Shown here one piece after another: positions 32,610 to 43,000 of a stretch of 64,000 nt of DNA; position 1 is the first letter of the stretch; every line of letters begins with the position of its first letter. Below the pieces are notes generated by a model. It was not told where the DNA came from. It was given only the letters and a program-made list of their open reading frames with translations, and made no database searches. Source of the DNA: JAFGNV01 sp964612485 (lineage in GTDB: Bacteria; Chloroflexota; Anaerolineae; 4572-78; J111); assembly GCA_964612485.1 (NCBI GenBank), contig CAZTFF010000013.1, forward strand, positions 1 to 64,000, written 5' to 3'. A program made the translations under genes and the position numbers.

Positions 32610-35600
32610 TTAATTTCCCTTCACAAAAATCGATACATCGTACCAGCCGGATTTATCTTGCTTCAGCAAAAGGGTGCCGTCCGCCAATCCCACAAAGATT
32701 TGATCTCCAAAGATTTGCAGGTGTTGGATATTCGGCCGGGGTGGCAGCCCACGGTTGAGAGACCGCCAGCGCTGCCCCTCAGCGGCGCTTTCAAATAGTC
32801 CGCCCTCTCCGGCCACTAAAAGAATTCCCGCTGGGGTGTAGCTCATAGCGTTTATGTTGCTCAAGCCCTCCGGGAGCGTGTTGTTGATGATTTTTCGCTC
32901 TCCCGATGGAGAAACTCGCATGAGCCGGGTGGGGAATTCTGACGCCGCCATCAACGCGCCATCAGGCGATACCGCGCCCGCAGACACGGCAAAATAATCG
33001 TCTGAAGGGCCGGGAACTTCCTGCCAGGTTCGCCCGTTGTCGCTGCTGATAAACACCGCATCGTGATAATCAAACCAGATGTAAGTGACATCGCCGGAGG
33101 GGGCAAAGGCCAAAATTCGGGCCGCGCCGGCGTCTTGCGGTCGGGCCAGCACGTTTTGCCAGCTTTCCCCCCGGTCGGTGGAGCGCAGAATGGCGGAAGG
33201 CGTGCTGATGAGCACAGTGTCATCCTCGGCAAAGTGGGGAGACAAAGTAACGTTTTCCGCCGGAAGATTTTGCCCCTCCCGGCGCAGGTGCTGCCAGCTT
33301 GCCCCGCCATCCACGGAGCGGTGCAAGCTGAAACCGGTGGCAACATACAGCGTTGGGTCGGCGGCAACGTTGGGAGCAAGCGCCAGGCGGTAGCCTGCAA
33401 AGGAGGTGCTGCGCACCGGAAAAGACGCGCGCTGCCACGTTTGCCCGCCATCGGTGGTGGTGAAAAGTCCGCGCGCGTGGCCGACGGCAGACAGCATTTG
33501 TACTCGATTTTTGCCGGATGCGACGGCCAGATCATCCATCGGAAAGCGCGATTCGGGCCGTTGCGGTTCGAGCCAGTCGATGTCCGCAGGAGAGAGACGC
33601 GTGATTCGGCCCTGGCTGTCGCCCAAGAGAAAATCGCCTGAACTGGTTGAAGTGACGGCGGTCATCAATTTGTTATCAGGTGGGCCGGCCCACGGCTGCC
33701 ACATTTGGCCGCTGTCGGTGGAGCGATAGAGGCGGCCCGACTCGTCGCCGCGAATGTGGGTCAGGAAAAAGTAGACGGTCTGATCTTGGGCAAAGTTGGG
33801 CGAAAAAAGAAACCGCTGCGCCTGGAATTGCTCCAGATCGCTCAACCCGGTTCCCCCCGGTGTCCAGGTGCGGCCCGCATCGGTTGATTGCCATATGGTG
33901 GTGCCAAATCCCAGGGCGGTTTGACCGTTGGGAGCAAAAGCCAATACGTTCAGGGGATGACCCAACACCGGCTGCCAGCCGTCCAGCTGCTGGCCGGGTT
34001 TAAAAGTAGTGCGGAAGAGGCCGTTCATTTTTTCCAGACTCTGGCTGACCAGAACGGTTCGATCCGGGCTGACGGCGGCGGCGCTGACGGTTGACAGCGG
34101 CGCGTCAAAATCCAACTCGGCCAGCGGTGTCCAACTTCGGCCCCGATCTGTTGAGGCGTGCAGCCCGGCGTAGGTGGTCGCGGCCAGCCACAGGTTTTCA
34201 TCGGGCGAGACAAAGAGTTGGGAAACCCACAGATCGCGCAGGCCGGACATCGCGGCTTCCCACGTTTGGCCGCCGTTGGTGGAGCGGTAGAGGCCGCCCG
34301 TGTTGCCAAAATAATTGAGACCGGTCAGAAGCGTTTGATCATCGGCAAAATCGGGAGAAACGGCCATGGCCTGCGCATCAAAAGGCGGTAGTGTCCGGGT
34401 TAAATCCTGCCAGTTTTGGCCTTCGTCGGTGGATAAAAATAGCCTGGGGGTGCCAAAGCCGTCCGGGCCGGTGTTGATGCGCGCCAGCAGGTGGCCGTTA
34501 GCGGTGTGTTCCAGTTGCAAAATCGCGCCGGTGGGGCTTCGCGTAGTAGGCGAAACCGCATTTGCCGCCTGCAACGTGGCCAGCGTTTGGGTTCGAGAAA
34601 CCGGCCGGCTGCCCTGGGCTACGAGCATCTGCCCGTCGAACCCGGCCAGATAGAGCCGTTCGGTCTGTGAGTTCAGCGCCTTTACCTGATAATCGTAATT
34701 GGAGGGCAGTGGCATCTCGCTCACCACGGCCAGGGTATCGGCATTGAGGGCCAGCAGCCGGTGGTTGTCGCTGAGATAGAGCCGGCGGCTGGCCGGGCTG
34801 TAGGCGCTCTGGCCCGCCACGCTCAACAATCGATGCGTGTAGGCTGCGGAATCATCGGCAAAAACAGACAGCAGGCGCAGTTGTTGGAACGTGTGGCGCG
34901 TCTGGCTGACAAACGCCCGCCGCCGGGCCGGATCGGGCAGGACCTGGCCAATGCTGATGTTGGTATCGGTGAAAATGAGGGTAGGGCCGGCCAGATCGTA
35001 CACATACAAATAGTTGCCGCTGTTAGAGCCGGGGGTATTGTTGGGTACCAGGCTGTAAAGCAGCCGGTTGGCGCTGTCCAGTTGGCTGTGGCCCACGCAG
35101 GGATTGGGCGAGAACTGATCCTCACGCGGGCCGCTGCCCGGCAGCATTTCGGTGCCGGTGAGAGTGCCGGCGGCCAGAAGGGTGACGCCGCAGTTGCTCA
35201 AGTAGACGCGGTTGCCGGACGGATCGGGGGCAACTTGCCCGCCGGGTTGCAGGGTGGTGAGAACGTTGAGCGTGCCGGCGTCCAGCACAAAGGCCGGTTC
35301 GCCACTCACGTAGAGGCGGTTGCGGGTTTTGTCCAGAGCCAGTTCGCCGGTCCAGCGGCCGGTCTGGCCGCCCTGAAGCGGTGTATCCAGCCGGGTTTCG
35401 GCCAGAGGTTCAAACGTTTGAGCATCCAGGCGGCGGACGCGGTGGGCGGTATCGGTTACAAACAGGTGGCCGGCTGTTTCATCAACCAAAATATCGCGGA
35501 TATTGACGGCAGTGTAGGTATTTTGGACCGCGCTACTCTGCAAATCGATCACGTACAGTAAGTGGTCAAATGGATACACAGCAAAGGCCTGTTGAGTTTG

Positions 35601-36680
35601 AGCATCGACCACCACCTCATTGAAGTTGGTCAACAACGGAATGCGCCGGTGCTCGGTTAGATCAGCCACATTCAGGTCGATGAAGGCCGGGCCGGTGTCG
35701 TCGCCGGATGGGGGATCGAGGGGGCGAAGCTGCCCGCTGTTGAAATAGAGCGTAGCTCCATCCGGCGAGAGGGCCAGGGCGCTGCTTGTCAGGTAGGGGC
35801 CAAGCGGAGTAGGGGATGAGAGAGGGCGGCCATCAATGGAGAGCGGCTGCAACAGCCGGGTATCGCTGTGGTGTTCGACCACAAACACGCTGCCGGCGGC
35901 GGGATTGGGCATGATGTTCAGAATGGGGCCATCGGATGGGTAAGTGTCCACCAAGGTGAGCGTATCGGCGGAAAAAATTTCAAGCACGGGTGAGTCGTTT
36001 TGCTCACGGGCCAGGTAAAGCCGGTTGGCGGCCAGGTTCACGGCCATCGGGCCGTAGGTGTTGGCAGGAGGGAGATCAACTTGGGTTTTTGGCGTAAATC
36101 TGTTTTCTGCGCGGGCCCACAGGGTCAGTTGATTCTGACCGGCGGTAAAAAGTTGGCTGTCAACCACGGCAAAGGCATCAACGTGGGGAATTTCCTGGAC
36201 AATTTGCAGCGATTGGGCCTCGACGATGGTCAAAGTGCGGGGCTGCCGGCTGCCGTATGCCGGGTTCCACAGGGCAAAGAGCCAGCCGCTGGGGGCATCA
36301 AACTGCAAATCAAGCGGGCGGGGCGATCCCCGGTTGATGCGGGCCAGGGCGGTGAAGGTGCGCGATTCAATATCAAACTTGCTGATGCTGTTGCCTTGCT
36401 TGAGCACCGGCACGCCCTCGGCGAAAATGTAGACCTCGCCGGCTTCAGCGTTCAGGGCCAACCGCTGCGGCGCGGTGCTGTTGCCCGCCGGAACGCCAAG
36501 GTTGATGATCTGTTCAAACGCGGGTGGGTTGGCAGAAACAGTAACAGTGATCGGTGGAGGGGTGGGGGTGGATACCGCCTGGGGCGTTAAGGCAGCGGGG
36601 GCCGGGGTAGAGAGCCAGGCGGCAAGGGCCAATCCGGTCACGCTGAAAAAAATAATGAGGGGTTGCAGGCCTCGGGTCAC
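32610..36680 (-). CDS. Giant exported protein with YVTN-like and Asp-box (BNR) repeats
   Basis: This 1356-residue protein starts with a basic segment and one hydrophobic helix (signal anchor), followed by a Pro/Thr linker. The first half (about 70-700) has beta-propeller-like repeats with phrases such as NRLYLA and VYVSGEP-type strands. The second half contains at least nine Asp-box motifs of form S/T-x-D/N-x-G-x-x-W (STDEGQNW, STNGGQTW, STDRGRSW, STDAGRTW, STDSGQMW, TTDGGQTW, SVDGGASW, STDRGESW, SSDNGRTW). These are structural turns of propellers seen in sialidases and Vps10-like proteins; no sialidase catalytic residues are apparent. The GTG start at 36680 has AAGGAG upstream. Probably an outer-surface binding or monitoring protein of unknown ligand. 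Confidence 0.75.
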   Translation of the reverse strand: MTRGLQPLIIFFSVTGLALAAWLSTPAPAALTPQAVSTPTPPPITVTVSANPPAFEQIINLGVPAGNSTAPQRLALNAEAGEVYIFAEGVPVLKQGNSISKFDIESRTFTALARINRGSPRPLDLQFDAPSGWLFALWNPAYGSRQPRTLTIVEAQSLQIVQEIPHVDAFAVVDSQLFTAGQNQLTLWARAENRFTPKTQVDLPPANTYGPMAVNLAANRLYLAREQNDSPVLEIFSADTLTLVDTYPSDGPILNIMPNPAAGSVFVVEHHSDTRLLQPLSIDGRPLSSPTPLGPYLTSSALALSPDGATLYFNSGQLRPLDPPSGDDTGPAFIDLNVADLTEHRRIPLLTNFNEVVVDAQTQQAFAVYPFDHLLYVIDLQSSAVQNTYTAVNIRDILVDETAGHLFVTDTAHRVRRLDAQTFEPLAETRLDTPLQGGQTGRWTGELALDKTRNRLYVSGEPAFVLDAGTLNVLTTLQPGGQVAPDPSGNRVYLSNCGVTLLAAGTLTGTEMLPGSGPREDQFSPNPCVGHSQLDSANRLLYSLVPNNTPGSNSGNYLYVYDLAGPTLIFTDTNISIGQVLPDPARRRAFVSQTRHTFQQLRLLSVFADDSAAYTHRLLSVAGQSAYSPASRRLYLSDNHRLLALNADTLAVVSEMPLPSNYDYQVKALNSQTERLYLAGFDGQMLVAQGSRPVSRTQTLATLQAANAVSPTTRSPTGAILQLEHTANGHLLARINTGPDGFGTPRLFLSTDEGQNWQDLTRTLPPFDAQAMAVSPDFADDQTLLTGLNYFGNTGGLYRSTNGGQTWEAAMSGLRDLWVSQLFVSPDENLWLAATTYAGLHASTDRGRSWTPLAELDFDAPLSTVSAAAVSPDRTVLVSQSLEKMNGLFRTTFKPGQQLDGWQPVLGHPLNVLAFAPNGQTALGFGTTIWQSTDAGRTWTPGGTGLSDLEQFQAQRFLFSPNFAQDQTVYFFLTHIRGDESGRLYRSTDSGQMWQPWAGPPDNKLMTAVTSTSSGDFLLGDSQGRITRLSPADIDWLEPQRPESRFPMDDLAVASGKNRVQMLSAVGHARGLFTTTDGGQTWQRASFPVRSTSFAGYRLALAPNVAADPTLYVATGFSLHRSVDGGASWQHLRREGQNLPAENVTLSPHFAEDDTVLISTPSAILRSTDRGESWQNVLARPQDAGAARILAFAPSGDVTYIWFDYHDAVFISSDNGRTWQEVPGPSDDYFAVSAGAVSPDGALMAASEFPTRLMRVSPSGERKIINNTLPEGLSNINAMSYTPAGILLVAGEGGLFESAAEGQRWRSLNRGLPPRPNIQHLQIFGDQIFVGLADGTLLLKQDKSGWYDVSIFVKGN

Positions 36681-36742
36681 AAAAATGCTCCTTTTTGAGG
36701 AAATTATATCACAGCGTTTTGAGGGCCACAAAGCCAAAAATT

Positions 36743-36771
36743 TTAACAGACTCATTGCAATCTGACATAAT
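36743..36771 (+). promoter_or_regulatory. Sigma70-type promoter of the L,D-transpeptidase gene
   Basis: TTAACA and CATAAT, each one mismatch from consensus, are separated by 17 nt; the predicted start is about 33 nt before the ATG at 36811. It lies in the divergent gap with the giant Asp-box gene. Confidence 0.5.
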
Positions 36772-36810
36772 ATATGCTAAACTTAATCCACCCTTTTGTA
36801 GTAGTTCATC

Positions 36811-38145
36811 ATGACTGACGAATCTACCGCCATCAACAAAAAATTAAAGCTGGGCATTGACGCAGCGCGGGCCGGGAAGAAGAATATTGCCCAGGTTCAT
36901 TTAAACGCGGTGCTGCAACTTGATGCCCACAATGTGGCTGCCATGTTTTGGCTGGCCTATGTTTCGCCCTCGGCGCAGGAGAGTATCAGCCTGTTTGAGC
37001 GTATTCTGGAGCTGGACCCGGCCAACGAACGAGCCAAAGCCGGCATGCAGTGGGCCAGAGGCCGCTTGAGCGCCGAAGCGGCGGCCCCTGCCGAGAGCGA
37101 TGGGGCCACGGAAGGGCAAAATTTACGGCAGCAGGTGTTATCGGGCAAAATTCAGGAAAAGGCTCGTAAAGGCGTGCTGGCCCATCGCGCCCGGCGCACC
37201 ATCGACTCGATGACGGTGCTGCTGGTGTTGATTGCAGCGCTCACCCTGGTGGCGCTGGGGCTGGTGGCGTTTACGATGGTGCCCACCGATACGCTGGCGG
37301 CCTGGCTGCCGGTCACTCCTCCGGCGGCGGACGACTTGCCGGCATTAGAGCCGGCTCCGGCGGTTGTGCAGCCGCTGCCAACCGGCACTGCGGCCTCCGG
37401 CCTGACCTCGGCGGCGGATACCGTTCAATTTGATCCTACTCCATTGGTAGAGTTGGAGGTTGATAACATCGAATCCACAGAGGCCAAGCCTGAAGGTGCT
37501 GTGGAAGCTGCTTTAGCCGTACCGCCTGCGGAAACGGATTTTATCTTTAATCTCCCCGATTTGATCGGGCCGCAGTTGCCAGTTGAGTCGATTTCGCCGG
37601 AAGTAGAAACGGAAACAGAGCCGGCGGTGGACCCTGCCGAACAGGCAGCGCCGGAATCCATTGCTCCGGTGGAAAATGCTGTTTCTGAATCCCCACCTCT
37701 TGTTGTCGATAACCTGCCCCTGGCGCACCAGCCGGCCTATCCCGGCGAAAAATGGATCGAGATCAATGTGACCACCCAGCAAGTGACCGCCTGGGAAGGG
37801 GATACGCCGGTATTTACGTTTATCGCCTCAACCGGGTTGCCCAACACGCCTACGGTATTGGGCGAGTATAACATCTACTGGAAGCTGGAATCTACATTGA
37901 TGAGCGGCCCCGGCTACTACCTGCCCGACGTCCCCTACACCATGTATTTTTACGGCGGCTACGCCCTCCACGGCACTTACTGGCACGAGAATTTTGGCCA
38001 GCCGATGAGCCACGGCTGCGTGAACCTAAAAACGGATGAGGCCCAACGGCTCTTTGAGTGGGCCGATCCGGTTCTGCCCCCCGGCCAAACCCAGGTAACA
38101 GCCACCGCCGATAACCCCGGCACGCTGGTGGTTGTGCATCAATAA
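36811..38145 (+). CDS. Membrane-anchored L,D-transpeptidase with TPR-like N-terminus
   Basis: The 444-residue protein has a cytoplasmic TPR-like helical region (about 1-90), one membrane helix near 130-155, a long Pro/Glu-rich extracytoplasmic linker, and a C-terminal YkuD domain (about 315-444). The domain carries the catalytic motif S-H-G-C-V-N with His401 and Cys403, plus the upstream ALHGTYWHENFG. Such enzymes crosslink peptidoglycan through a Cys thioester (3-3 links) or attach proteins to it. This is a meaningful clue that the organism makes peptidoglycan. The N-terminal half is unusual for the family and may link the enzyme to cytoplasmic partners. Confidence 0.87.
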   Translation: MTDESTAINKKLKLGIDAARAGKKNIAQVHLNAVLQLDAHNVAAMFWLAYVSPSAQESISLFERILELDPANERAKAGMQWARGRLSAEAAAPAESDGATEGQNLRQQVLSGKIQEKARKGVLAHRARRTIDSMTVLLVLIAALTLVALGLVAFTMVPTDTLAAWLPVTPPAADDLPALEPAPAVVQPLPTGTAASGLTSAADTVQFDPTPLVELEVDNIESTEAKPEGAVEAALAVPPAETDFIFNLPDLIGPQLPVESISPEVETETEPAVDPAEQAAPESIAPVENAVSESPPLVVDNLPLAHQPAYPGEKWIEINVTTQQVTAWEGDTPVFTFIASTGLPNTPTVLGEYNIYWKLESTLMSGPGYYLPDVPYTMYFYGGYALHGTYWHENFGQPMSHGCVNLKTDEAQRLFEWADPVLPPGQTQVTATADNPGTLVVVHQ

Positions 38146-38174
38146 AACAACGCAAGATTCCCCGCCCAAATAAC

Positions 38175-38203
38175 TTGACATCCCCCGCAAATTGCCGTTT
38201 AAT
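38175..38203 (+). promoter_or_regulatory. Strong sigma70 promoter of the kinase gene
   Basis: TTGACA (perfect -35) and TTTAAT (5/6 -10) are separated by 17 nt, about 40 nt before the ATG at 38242, which itself has a GGGAGGT ribosome-binding site. Confidence 0.75.
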
Positions 38204-38241
38204 GGGGTTACATCCTTTTTTGATGATGGGAGGTCCAACCC

Positions 38242-39996
38242 ATGCCGCTGCCCGAAGATACTGTTTTGGAAAACCGTTACCGTATTGATCGCTTGTTGGC
38301 CCATGGAGGCATGGGCGCTATCTACCGGGGCTTCGACACCAAACTTGATATCCCGGTAGCCATCAAAGAAAATTTTTTTCAGACCCCGCAGAGTATTCGC
38401 CAGTTTGAGCAGGAAGCCCGCATTCTGGCCCGGCTGCATCACAATAATTTGCCCAGGGTGATCGACCATTTTACCGCCGACGGCCAGCAATATCTGGTGA
38501 TGGATTACATTGACGGCACTGACCTCTGGGAAATGGTAAAATCGCAAAAGCGCCCGCTGGAAGAGCAGCAGGCGCTTAATTATTTGGTCCAGGTCTGCGA
38601 TGCGGTCAGTTACCTGCACCAATACATCCCGCCCATCATTCACCGCGACATCAAACCGCAAAATATCAAAATAACGCCCGATGGCCGGGCCGTACTGGTA
38701 GATTTTGGCATTGCCAAAATGGTTCAGGACGACAGCCGGACCAACACCGGCGCGCGCGGCATCACCCCTGGCTTTTCTCCGCCGGAGCAGTACAGCGGCA
38801 CCGGCACCACCCCGGCCTCCGACATCTACTCGCTGGGGGCCACGCTGTACGCCGTGCTTACCGGCAAAAAACCGCCCGACAGCGTGAGTTTGCTGGTTGA
38901 CCAGGCCAGTTTTGAACCGCCCGATAAACTCAACGAAAAACTGAGTCCACAGGTGTCCCAGGCCGTGATGCACGCCATGCAGCCGCAGCCGCAAAACCGC
39001 CCCCAATCGGTGGCCGAGTGGCAGCGACACCTCCAGGCCATTGAAGAACCGACGAGGCTTCGAGAAGATGAGGATACAATCTCCGCGCCAACAATGCTTT
39101 CTACGGCCTCGCCTGAGGCCCCAAAAACAGGCCGGCGCAGGCGGGTGTGGATCTGGGCGGCCATTGGAATTGCGCTGTGCCTTTGTTTGACCCTGCTGGT
39201 GATTGTTGGCGGCGAAAAGCGGGGATCGGAGCGGATCGCTTTTACCTCCGACCGGGATGGCGGGCCGGAAATCTATGTACGCAACGCCGAGGGCGCGGTC
39301 ATCCGTATGACCAACAACCAGTCGGATGAGGATGATGCCGTCTGGTCGCCGGATGGGTCCAAACTGGCCTTTGCCTCGGACCGCGACGGAAATTGGGAAA
39401 TCTACGTGTTGGATGAAGCCGGCGTGGTACAGCGAATGACCAATCACCCGGCGGAAGATCGCGACCCGGTCTGGTCGCCCGACGGCTCAACCCTGGCTTT
39501 TGCCTCTGATCGGGATGATGATTGGAACATTTACACCCTCGGCCCGGATGGGTTGAATCAAATGACGGCCAATTCCGCCGATGACCGGGACCCGGCCTGG
39601 TTTCCCGACGGTTCCAAACTGGCCTTTGTCTCCGACCGCTACGATGATTTTGAGATTTTTGTGCTTGATGCCGATGGGGGATTGAACCGGATGACCAACC
39701 ATCCGGCCTCGGACCGGCAGCCGGCCTGGTCGCCGGACGGACAAAAACTGGCCTTTTCCTCTGACCGGGCGGGGAACTGGGACATTTTCACGCTGGATGA
39801 TGAGGACCTTCAACAATTGACCGACGACCCGGCGGATGATGTCGCGCCCGTTTGGTCGCCGGACAGCGCGCAGATTGCTTTTGCCTCGGAGAGAGACGGC
39901 GATTGGGACATCTACCGGATGGACGAAGACGGGTCTGAGCTAACCAATCTGACCAACAACCGGGCAGAGGATATGAATCCGGCCTGGTCGCCGTGA
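38242..39996 (+). CDS. Transmembrane Ser/Thr protein kinase with PD40 propeller sensor
   Basis: The 584-residue protein has an N-terminal PknB-type kinase domain (about 13-270): a Gly-rich AHGGMGAIY loop, Lys42 in VAIK, HRD at 134-136, DFG at 154-156 and an APE-like region. One membrane helix follows (about 302-325). The extracellular part contains six WSPDG...LAFASDRDG...IY repeats, i.e. PD40/TolB-like propeller blades. The chain stops directly after a seventh AWSP, which may close the propeller by pairing with the first blade. It is probably a sensor kinase that reads an envelope or carbohydrate signal. Confidence 0.9.
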   Translation: MPLPEDTVLENRYRIDRLLAHGGMGAIYRGFDTKLDIPVAIKENFFQTPQSIRQFEQEARILARLHHNNLPRVIDHFTADGQQYLVMDYIDGTDLWEMVKSQKRPLEEQQALNYLVQVCDAVSYLHQYIPPIIHRDIKPQNIKITPDGRAVLVDFGIAKMVQDDSRTNTGARGITPGFSPPEQYSGTGTTPASDIYSLGATLYAVLTGKKPPDSVSLLVDQASFEPPDKLNEKLSPQVSQAVMHAMQPQPQNRPQSVAEWQRHLQAIEEPTRLREDEDTISAPTMLSTASPEAPKTGRRRRVWIWAAIGIALCLCLTLLVIVGGEKRGSERIAFTSDRDGGPEIYVRNAEGAVIRMTNNQSDEDDAVWSPDGSKLAFASDRDGNWEIYVLDEAGVVQRMTNHPAEDRDPVWSPDGSTLAFASDRDDDWNIYTLGPDGLNQMTANSADDRDPAWFPDGSKLAFVSDRYDDFEIFVLDADGGLNRMTNHPASDRQPAWSPDGQKLAFSSDRAGNWDIFTLDDEDLQQLTDDPADDVAPVWSPDSAQIAFASERDGDWDIYRMDEDGSELTNLTNNRAEDMNPAWSP

Positions 39997-40018
39997 TTTT
40001 TTATTGCTGAGGGGAATC

Positions 40019-40050
40019 AAAAAGAGGAGGTTTTGGCCTCCTCTTTTTTT
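40019..40050. terminator. Bidirectional intrinsic terminator
   Basis: AAAGAGGAGG (40021-40030) pairs with CCTCCTCTTT (40037-40046) around TTTTGG, with a T-run on the plus strand and A-run (T on minus) on the other. It separates the convergent kinase and histidine-kinase genes. Confidence 0.9.
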
Positions 40051-40058
40051 ATGAGAGT

Positions 40059-43000
40059 TTACCGCTCTATCACTTCCACGCCGGGGGGTACCTCGCACAC
40101 GCGGGGCAGCGTAAAGGTGAAGGCCGTGCCTTTACCCAGTTCGCTTTCAAACGTAAGTTCGCCGCCGTGGCTTTCGATCATATTTTTGGTGATGGATAAG
40201 CCCAACCCGGTTCCTGGTTCGTCGCGGATCTTCTGGTCTGCGGAGCGGAAGAATTTGGTAAAGAGCTGCTCCTGGTCTTCCTCAGACATCCCGTAGCCGG
40301 TATCTTTGATGGTGACAGCAACACCTTCTATATCTCCATTGGTATAAGATTTGGCGATAATGGTGATGTCGCCCCCTTCCGGCGTATATTTGTAGGCATT
40401 GCTGACCAGGTTGGTCACAATCTGAACCATGCGTTTGTGGTCGGCGCGGAGTAGGGGAAGATCGTCGGCCATCTCCACTGCCAGGGTCTGTTTTTTGCGG
40501 TCGATCTGGGTTTTGACGGCATTGATCACCTCATCGATGACCTCATCCATAAACACATCGGTCACTTCCAGGCGAATTCGCCCGGCCTCGATGCGACTGA
40601 CATCGAGCAAATCTTCCACCAGGCCCGCCATCCGGTCTACGCTGTTGGTGATAATGTTCAAAAATTCGGTTTGCTGCTCCGATAGCTCGCCGCCGGCGCC
40701 CATTTGCATCAATTTGGTATAGCCCTTAATGCTGGTCATCGGGATTTTTAGCTCGTGCGAGGCGATGTTCATAAATTCGGTTTTGGCCTCGTTAGCTACC
40801 CTGACCTGGTCGAACAATTGGGCGTTGTCGATGGCAATGGCGGCGTGGCTGGCCAGCAGTTTGACAAAAGCCACATCTTCGCTGGTGAAGTAGTCGGGGT
40901 CGGTGCTTTCCAGATCGATCACGGCAACCACCCGGCCTTCGCGCAACACCGGCACAACCAGCAGCGAGCGGGTGCGATGATTTTTGGGAATATAACTTTC
41001 AGCCTGAGAAAGATCGTTGATCCAGGCAATTTCGCCGGTTCGGGCCACCCGCCCCAACATCCCTTTGGTGAGCGGCCAGGGGTCTTTTTTGTAGCGGCCC
41101 ATTTCGGTGGGCATGCCGTGTTGGGCCAGCAGGTAAATGCCTTCATCATCCTGCTGATCTTTTATCACCCCCACCAGTCCAATCTCTATACCCAGCGAGT
41201 CCATCAAATGGGTCAGGGTAATATCCAGCACCACGGCCAGGTTCAGCGAGGTTTGCAGTTCCTGATCAAACATTTGCAGGGTTTGCAGTTCCTGAATGCG
41301 TTCGGCCAGGGCCTGGTCGGTGCGGGTAAAGATCTGCGCGTTTTCAATCACAATGGCGGCCTGCGCGCCAAAGGAGAGCAGCAAATCGGCATCTTCCTGG
41401 CTAAAGGTGGTGCCGTCTTGTTTGTTGATGAGTTCAATCACGCCCACTTTTTGGCCGTGCGCGATCATCGGCACGCACAAAATATCTTTGGTCTTAAATT
41501 CAGTGGCCTCATCAAAGGCCATATTGAAACGAGAGTCGCCGGCCACATCATTGATAATGAGCGGATCCCCGGTTTCGGCCACCGTGCCCACAATGCCTTT
41601 GCCCACGGGGGTTTTGACACCTTCCAATTCTTTGCCGGTGGGGCCAAGTACTACTTCAAACGTTAATTGCTCGCCTCTGGCATCCAGCAGCAGCAGGGAG
41701 CCGGCTTCGGCGTGCAAAATCTCAACAGCTCGGCTCATAACCTGTTGCAGCGCGTCATCAAGCTTGAGGGTAGAACTCATCGCCACGCTGACTTCCCGGA
41801 GGGTGGCCAGTTGGGTGGCCCGGTTTTGGGCTTCTTTGAGGAAACGGGATTTTTCCAGGGCGATGGCCGATTGGGTGCCAAAAAATTCCATCAGCCAGAC
41901 ATCATCCTGGCTGAAGCGCTGGCCTTTAGGCCGGTGAACCAGTTGCAGCACGCCGCGCGCTTTACCGGCCCAGCGCAGGGGCACGGCCAGGGTCGCGCCA
42001 AACCGGGCCTGCTTGAAATGTTCCGAATGGCTGTGGAAGTTATCATAATTATCCACCGCCACTGACTCGCCACTTTGCAGCACCTGGCCGGCAATATCCT
42101 GGCCGGTTTCGATGACGCAGCCGGAGTAATCCTTATCCAGGTTGTGGCTGACCACCACTTTAAGCGATTTATCGTTGGCTTCCAGCAAGAATACCATACC
42201 ACCTTCGGCGCGTAACAGGCGGGTGGCCTGCTCTACCACCGAGGTTAGCAGCAGGTCCGGTTCGGCCTGGGCCTGGATTTCGGCGGAAATTTTTTGCAGC
42301 GCTTCCAATTCTTCGGCGCGGCGGTTGGCTTCTTCCAGCAGTTGGGCATTTTCCAGGGCAATGGTGGTTTGGTTGGCCAAGGTTGATAAAAAGACCAGGT
42401 CGCTGCTCAGGTAGGGTTGGCCTGATTTTTCAAAGCCCAGGGCCAGCCAGCCCAATAAATGGTTGGACCCCAGCAGCGGCACGCAGAGCGCGATGTTCAG
42501 CATATTGAGCCGGGCCAATTCTTCTTGAGAAATGCCGGTATGGGTGGAGGTTTGGCCGCCGGGCGTGAGTTGTAAAATATTTTTGGTTTCTTTCATCCAG
42601 CGAGCCAGATCATCGCTGAAGGCAAAGGGAACTTCAATACTCTGGGTGGCGGTTTTGCCGTACCTGGCCCGGATAACAAATAATCCCTGGGCTGTATCTC
42701 GTAAAAATACCAGCGCGTGCTCCGGGTTGAGGGCTTTGCCGGTTTGGGTCAGGAGCATATCTAATATTTGGTCGGTATCAAGCGGCGTGGCAATGAGATC
42801 GCGCCCGTAACGTTCCAGAAACTCGCGGGAGTCAAAGGTGTCGTAGGCAAAAAAGTGGTTCACCAGGCCCTGTATTTTATCGCGAATAGGTTCCAGAAAA
42901 ATAACCAGCAGCAAGACAAAAAGGGCCAAAATAATGGGGTTTTTATACAGGTCCGTATCCTGCAATAGCAGCCCCAAGAGGCTGACGGTGAGAAAATAGC

